This document shows positions 60,045-64,000 of a DNA stretch of 64,000 nt, in pieces. Position 1 is the first letter of the stretch, and the number at the start of each line of letters is the position of its first letter. The translations under genes were made by a program, and so were the position numbers. The stretch is from Streptomyces roseirectus (GTDB lineage: Bacteria > Actinomycetota > Actinomycetes > Streptomycetales > Streptomycetaceae). Where the stretch lies: assembly GCF_014489635.1 (NCBI RefSeq), contig NZ_CP060828.1, forward strand, positions 7,152,001 to 7,216,000, in the 5' to 3' direction. The notes under the pieces are model-generated. The model had not been told where the DNA came from, did no database searches, and saw nothing but the letters and a program-made list of their open reading frames with translations.

Positions 60045-60886
60045 CCGCCCCCGACACCGCCGTCCTGCGCGTCGCGGGCCGCCCGGTCGGCCGCTACGTC
60101 ACCCGGCCCGAACTGCCCGCCCGGCTCTCCCCGCGCCCCTACCTGCACCCCGTCACCACCCTCGCCGGCACGGCGGTCACCGAACTGACCCCGGCCGACC
60201 ACCTCCACCACCTCGGCGTCGGTGTGGCCGTACCCGACGTCGAGGGGCACAACTTCTGGGGCGGGCGCACCTACGTCCAGGGACAGGGCCCGACGGAACT
60301 CGACAACCACGGCGTCCAGCTCCACACCGGCTTCCAGCTCCACGACCCCGACGGATTCGTCGAGGAACTGCGCTGGATCGCCGCCGGACGCGAACTGCTG
60401 CGCGAGCGCCGGACCGTCGCCGCCACCGAACTCACCGACACCGCCTGGGCGTTGGACTTCACCTTCGCCCTCACCAACCCCGGCCCCGCCCCGCTGTCCC
60501 TCGGCAGCCCCGCCACCAACGGCCGCCCCGGCGCCGCGTACGGCGGCTTCTTCTGGCGCGCCCGCAAAGAGAGTTCGGCACCCGACGTCTTCACCCCCGA
60601 CACCAAGGGCGAGGAGGCCGCGCACGGCGCGCACGCCGACTGGATCGCCCTCGCCGGCGCCGACTGGACCCTCGTCCTCGCCGGCGCCACCGACCTCACC
60701 CGGCGCGACCCCTGGTTCGTGCGCACCGCCGAATACCCCGGCGTGGGCTCCTCGTTGGCGTCCACCGCCCGCCTGCCCGTCCCGCCCGGCGACACCGTCG
60801 TCCGCCGCGTCGTCACCGTCGTCGCCGACGGACGGCTCGGACGCGACGAGGCGGCCGTCCTGGTCCGGAAGGCGGTCAGCCAGTGA
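60041..60886 (+). CDS. DUF6807 (PmoA-like) family protein
   Basis: A 281-residue protein with the DUF6807 layout: VGRYVTRPELPARLSPRPYLHPVTTLAGTAVTELTPADHLHHLGVGVAVPDVEGHNFWGG, a block of His residues (DHLHHLG) in a beta-sandwich, ending SSLASTARLPVPPGDTVVRRVVTVVADG. Neighbour of Gfo/Idh enzymes in many genomes. Biochemical role is not established to my knowledge. Overlaps both adjoining genes. Confidence 0.72.
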   Translation: MTAPDTAVLRVAGRPVGRYVTRPELPARLSPRPYLHPVTTLAGTAVTELTPADHLHHLGVGVAVPDVEGHNFWGGRTYVQGQGPTELDNHGVQLHTGFQLHDPDGFVEELRWIAAGRELLRERRTVAATELTDTAWALDFTFALTNPGPAPLSLGSPATNGRPGAAYGGFFWRARKESSAPDVFTPDTKGEEAAHGAHADWIALAGADWTLVLAGATDLTRRDPWFVRTAEYPGVGSSLASTARLPVPPGDTVVRRVVTVVADGRLGRDEAAVLVRKAVSQ

Positions 60887-62382
60887 CGTACACCAACCCG
60901 ATCCTCGACGCCGACTGGTCCGACCCCGACGTCCTGCGCGTCGGCGACGACTACTACCTCACCGCGTCCAGCTTCGGCCGCGCCCCCGGCCTGCCGCTGC
61001 TGCACTCACGCGACCTCGTCAACTGGACGCTCGTCGGCCACGCCCTCCAACTCCTCGAACCCGCCGCCGAGTTCAGGAGGCCCCGGCACGACTGCGGGGT
61101 CTGGGCGCCCTCGCTGCGCCACCACGACGACCGGTTCTGGATCTTCTGGGGCGACCCCGACCAGGGCATCTTCCAGGTCAACGCCCCGGAAATCAGGGGC
61201 CCTTGGACCCGCCCCCACCTCGTCAAGGCCGGCAAGGGCCTGATCGACCCCTGCCCCCTGTGGGACGACGAGACCGGCGAGGCGTACCTCGTCCACGCCT
61301 GGGCGAAGTCCCGCTCCGGCGTCAAGAACCGGCTCACCGGCCACCGCATGAACCCTGACGGACGGTCACTTCTCGACGAGGGCAAGGTCATCGTCGACGG
61401 CGACCGCATCCCCGGCTGGTTCACCCTCGAAGGACCCAAGCTCTACCGCCACGAGGGCCGCTTCTGGATCCTCGCCCCCGCCGGGGGAGTGGAGACCGGC
61501 TGGCAAGGCGCCTTCCGCGCACGGGAGTTCTTCGGCCCCTACGAGGAACGCGTCGTCCTCGAACAGAAGGACACCGACGTCAACGGCCCCCACCAGGGCG
61601 GCTGGGTCCGCACCCAGCACGGCGAGGACTGGTTCCTGCACTTCCAGCAGCGCGGCGCCTACGGCAGGGTCGTCCACCTCCAGCCAATGAGCTGGGGTCC
61701 GGACGGGTGGCCGGTCATCGGCGACGACGGCGCCCCCGTCGCCACCCACGAACTCCCCGCCCTGCCCCCGCAGAAGCCCGCCGCGCCCGCCACCGACGAC
61801 GACTTCCCCGGCGGACGCTTCGGCCGCCAGTGGGCGTGGACCGCGAACCCGCAGGACGGCTGGGCGACCCAGCACTCCGGCGACGGCCTCAGACTCTCCT
61901 GCGTCCGCACCGCCGACCTCCACGACCTGCGCAAACTCCCGAACATCCTCACCCAGCGCCTCCCCGGCCGGCCGTCGGCCGTCGAGGTCACCCTCGAACT
62001 GCCCAGCGAGGACCCCGGCGCACGCGGCGGACTCGCCGTCCTCGGCGACGCGTTCAGCTGGATCGGGCTCCAGCGCGGACCCGACGGCACCGTCCACCTC
62101 GTCCACCGGTTCGCCGAGGGCGTCGCCGAGAGGGAACGCGACGCCGCGCACCCCCGGCTCGTCCCAACGGGCCGCGTACGACTGCGGATCGAGATCCGCG
62201 AGGGGGCGCGCTGCCAGTTCTTCCACGACGTCGGAGAGGGTCTGCGCCCCTCCGGCCCCGTGTTCGCCGCCACGCCCTGGCGGTGGGTCGGCGCCCTGCT
62301 CGGCCTCGTCTCGCTCGCCCCCGAGGGCAGCGGGCACGCGGGCTCCGCCGTCTTCACCCGCTTCAGGATCACTCCCTTGTAA
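60883..62382 (+). CDS. Glycoside hydrolase family 43 enzyme with C-terminal beta-sandwich
   Basis: A 499-residue cytoplasmic enzyme. Five-bladed propeller (about 1-300): general base in NPILDADWSDPDVLRVGDDYYLTASS, pKa-modulating Asp in LIDPCPLW and acid Glu in TLEGPKLYRHEGRFW; then a GH43-C2-type concanavalin-like domain (about 312-499). Family members are beta-xylosidases or arabinofuranosidases; with no signal it acts on imported oligosaccharides. GTG overlaps the preceding stop. Confidence 0.88.
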   Translation: MTYTNPILDADWSDPDVLRVGDDYYLTASSFGRAPGLPLLHSRDLVNWTLVGHALQLLEPAAEFRRPRHDCGVWAPSLRHHDDRFWIFWGDPDQGIFQVNAPEIRGPWTRPHLVKAGKGLIDPCPLWDDETGEAYLVHAWAKSRSGVKNRLTGHRMNPDGRSLLDEGKVIVDGDRIPGWFTLEGPKLYRHEGRFWILAPAGGVETGWQGAFRAREFFGPYEERVVLEQKDTDVNGPHQGGWVRTQHGEDWFLHFQQRGAYGRVVHLQPMSWGPDGWPVIGDDGAPVATHELPALPPQKPAAPATDDDFPGGRFGRQWAWTANPQDGWATQHSGDGLRLSCVRTADLHDLRKLPNILTQRLPGRPSAVEVTLELPSEDPGARGGLAVLGDAFSWIGLQRGPDGTVHLVHRFAEGVAERERDAAHPRLVPTGRVRLRIEIREGARCQFFHDVGEGLRPSGPVFAATPWRWVGALLGLVSLAPEGSGHAGSAVFTRFRITPL

Positions 62383-62415
62383 CTCACTTATTCAGCACGC
62401 CTGTTGGGAGCCGCA

Positions 62416-64000
62416 ATGACGCACTTCCCTAGCAAGCGCAGACCGGGCGCCGGGGCCGTCCTCGCCGCCCTGCTCGGCATGACCGCGGCCCTGGGCCTCG
62501 GCACCACCGGCGAGGCGACGGCCACCGAACGCGCCTTACCGGACCGGACCACCGCGCCCAACTACCCGACACAACCCGCCCGTTGGACCGACCGCGCGCA
62601 CGGCTTCGCCTCCCTCGCCGGCGGCACCACCGGAGGCGCCGGCGGCAAGGTCGTCACCGTCACCGACCAGGCGTCCCTGGTGAGTTACGCGAACGCGCCC
62701 GAGCCGTACGTCATCCGCGTCAAGGGCTCCATCGCCGTCGAACCCTTCGGCGCGGACATCGTGGTCGGCTCGGACAAGACGATCATCGGCGTCGGCGACA
62801 CCGGCGAGATCGTCCACGGCGAACTCCACCTGAACCCCGGCACCAGCAACGTCGTCATCCGCAACCTGACGATCCGCGACTCCTACGTCGAGGGCGACTG
62901 GGACGGCAAGACCACCGACTTCGACGCGATCCAGATGGACGGCGCCGACCACGTGTGGATCGACCACAACCGCTTCCAGCACATGGGCGACGGACTGCTC
63001 GACATCCGCAAGGACAGCCAGTACGTCACCGTCTCCCACAACCAGTTCCGCAGCCACAACAAGGCGTTCGGGATCGGCTGGACGGACAACCTCCGCACCC
63101 AGATCACCATCGACCACAACTGGTTCACCGGCACCAAACAGCGCAACCCCTCGGCGGACAACTGCGCCTACGCACACCTCTACAACAACTACCTCTCCGC
63201 CCAGGTGAGCGACGGCGACCCCGTGTGGACGTACGGCAACTGGTCCCGGGGCCGCACCAGGATGGTCATCGAGAACAGCTACTATGACGGCGTCCAGCAC
63301 CCCTACCAGGCCGATGCCACCGCCGAGTTGGTGCAACGCGGCTCGATCCTGCGCAACACCAGCGGCAGGACGGACAGTTGGGGAACGGCCTTCGATCCCC
63401 GCGACTTCTACGCCTACCGCCTCGACCCGGCGAAAGCCGTCCCCGCGCTCGTGACCCGCTTCTCCGGCCCGCAGCGGAACATCGGCACCACTCTGCACGT
63501 CCCCGCCCACTACCCCAGCGTCCAAGCGGCGGTTGACGCGGTGCCGGCCGGCAACGACGTGCCCGTGACCATCGCCATCGCCCCCGGCACCTACCGCGCC
63601 AAGGTGGTCGTCCCGGCGAACAAGCCCAACATCGTGCTGCAGGGGACTGGACAAAGCCGCGCCGACACCGTCATCGTCTACGACACACCCGCCGAGTACG
63701 GCGGTTCGACGGGAAGCGCGACGGTACGGATCGCCGCGAACGACGTCACCGCCCGCCACCTCACCTTCAGCAACGACTTCGACGAGGCCGCCGTCGAGCT
63801 GAAGGGCGAACAGGCGCTGGCGATGAAGACGACCGGTGACCGGATCGTCTTCGAGGACACCGCCTTCCTGGGCAACCAGGACACCCTGATGACCGACAGC
63901 CCGAACCTGACCACCGTCAGCCGGGTCTACATCCGCGACTCCTTCATCGAGGGGGACGTCGACTTCCTCTACGGCCGCGCCACGACCGTCGTCGAACGCT
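62416..64000 (+). CDS. Secreted pectate lyase-pectin methylesterase fusion (PL1-CE8), 3' end outside window
   Basis: 528 codons are visible with no stop. Signal peptide to about residue 36. PL1 domain about 60-340: TIIGVGDTGEIVHGELHLNPGTSNVVIRNLTIRDS, HVWIDHNRFQHMGDGLLDIR, KQRNPSADNCAYAHLYNNYL with the catalytic Arg region. CE8 domain from about 350: YPSVQAAVDAVPAGND, FLGNQDTLMTD (catalytic QDT) and EGDVDFLYGRAT (catalytic Asp). The esterase removes methyl groups, giving the lyase its acidic substrate. 33 bp after the GH43 gene. Confidence 0.88.
   Translation, partial: MTHFPSKRRPGAGAVLAALLGMTAALGLGTTGEATATERALPDRTTAPNYPTQPARWTDRAHGFASLAGGTTGGAGGKVVTVTDQASLVSYANAPEPYVIRVKGSIAVEPFGADIVVGSDKTIIGVGDTGEIVHGELHLNPGTSNVVIRNLTIRDSYVEGDWDGKTTDFDAIQMDGADHVWIDHNRFQHMGDGLLDIRKDSQYVTVSHNQFRSHNKAFGIGWTDNLRTQITIDHNWFTGTKQRNPSADNCAYAHLYNNYLSAQVSDGDPVWTYGNWSRGRTRMVIENSYYDGVQHPYQADATAELVQRGSILRNTSGRTDSWGTAFDPRDFYAYRLDPAKAVPALVTRFSGPQRNIGTTLHVPAHYPSVQAAVDAVPAGNDVPVTIAIAPGTYRAKVVVPANKPNIVLQGTGQSRADTVIVYDTPAEYGGSTGSATVRIAANDVTARHLTFSNDFDEAAVELKGEQALAMKTTGDRIVFEDTAFLGNQDTLMTDSPNLTTVSRVYIRDSFIEGDVDFLYGRATTVVER

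Overview
The window is about 72% GC with strong third-position GC bias, overlapping stop/start codons in operons, GTG/TTG starts and MsiK-style sugar importers that lack their own ATPase. Gene families (actinobacterial DapD, SufU/SufT, FxSxx-COOH peptide system, TROVE/Ro, two-domain TerD) point to a Streptomyces chromosome. No phage, insertion sequence, rRNA, ordinary tRNA or CRISPR array was seen.

Layout. 1-7.2 kb: end of the suf Fe-S operon (sufU, sufT), a membrane-anchored AbfB-domain protein, an SMR pump with its TetR regulator behind tandem palindromes, dapD, a dapA-like gene, a HAD pseudogene relic, two unknown small genes and an ArsR/SRPBCC pair. 7.2-20.1 kb: a conflict/signalling island. 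A minus-strand operon encodes a double-TIR protein, an NTPase with a C-terminal effector-associated-type domain, and a TIR protein carrying the same C-terminal domain. A divergent plus-strand operon encodes a small RiPP-type precursor ending in WHSAV, an FxsB-like radical SAM/SPASM enzyme, a TIR-like FxsC protein, a 1314-residue KGGVGR-ATPase/TIR/NB-ARC/TPR protein, a degenerate ParA-like protein, a protein with a duplicated unknown domain and a CPA-type antiporter. 20.1-25.2 kb: secreted nuclease, unknown protein, Tat-exported PhoX/DUF839 protein.

25.2-27.2 kb: a Ro60/Rsr (TROVE-vWA) gene preceded by a structured RNA that looks like a YrlA-type Y RNA: a 27-position outer stem enclosing a circularly permuted tRNA-like domain. 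27.2-33.3 kb: GntR plus ACC deaminase, then a LacI regulator and sugar ABC importer with a clear promoter/operator.

33.5-42.3 kb: exonuclease relic, a dapA-family keto-deoxyglucarate dehydratase translationally coupled to an unknown protein, divergent uronate dehydrogenase, and a DeoR-controlled importer/dehydrogenase operon with repeated CCCGAACGGG-type sites. 42.4-52.2 kb: secreted subtilase, two-domain TerD protein, a cluster of small Cys-rich proteins with an XRE regulator and divergent flavoprotein, MFS transporter and MBL-fold protein.

52.3-64.0 kb: one long co-directional cluster for plant polysaccharide and sugar-acid use: GntR, DapA-family lyase, IlvD/Edd dehydratase, two sugar permeases, pectate lyase, Gfo/Idh oxidoreductase, DUF6807 protein, GH43 enzyme and a pectate lyase-pectin methylesterase fusion cut by the window end. 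Together with uronate dehydrogenase and the keto-deoxyglucarate dehydratase at 35-37 kb, this suggests a pectin/arabinan-degrading soil or plant-associated strain.
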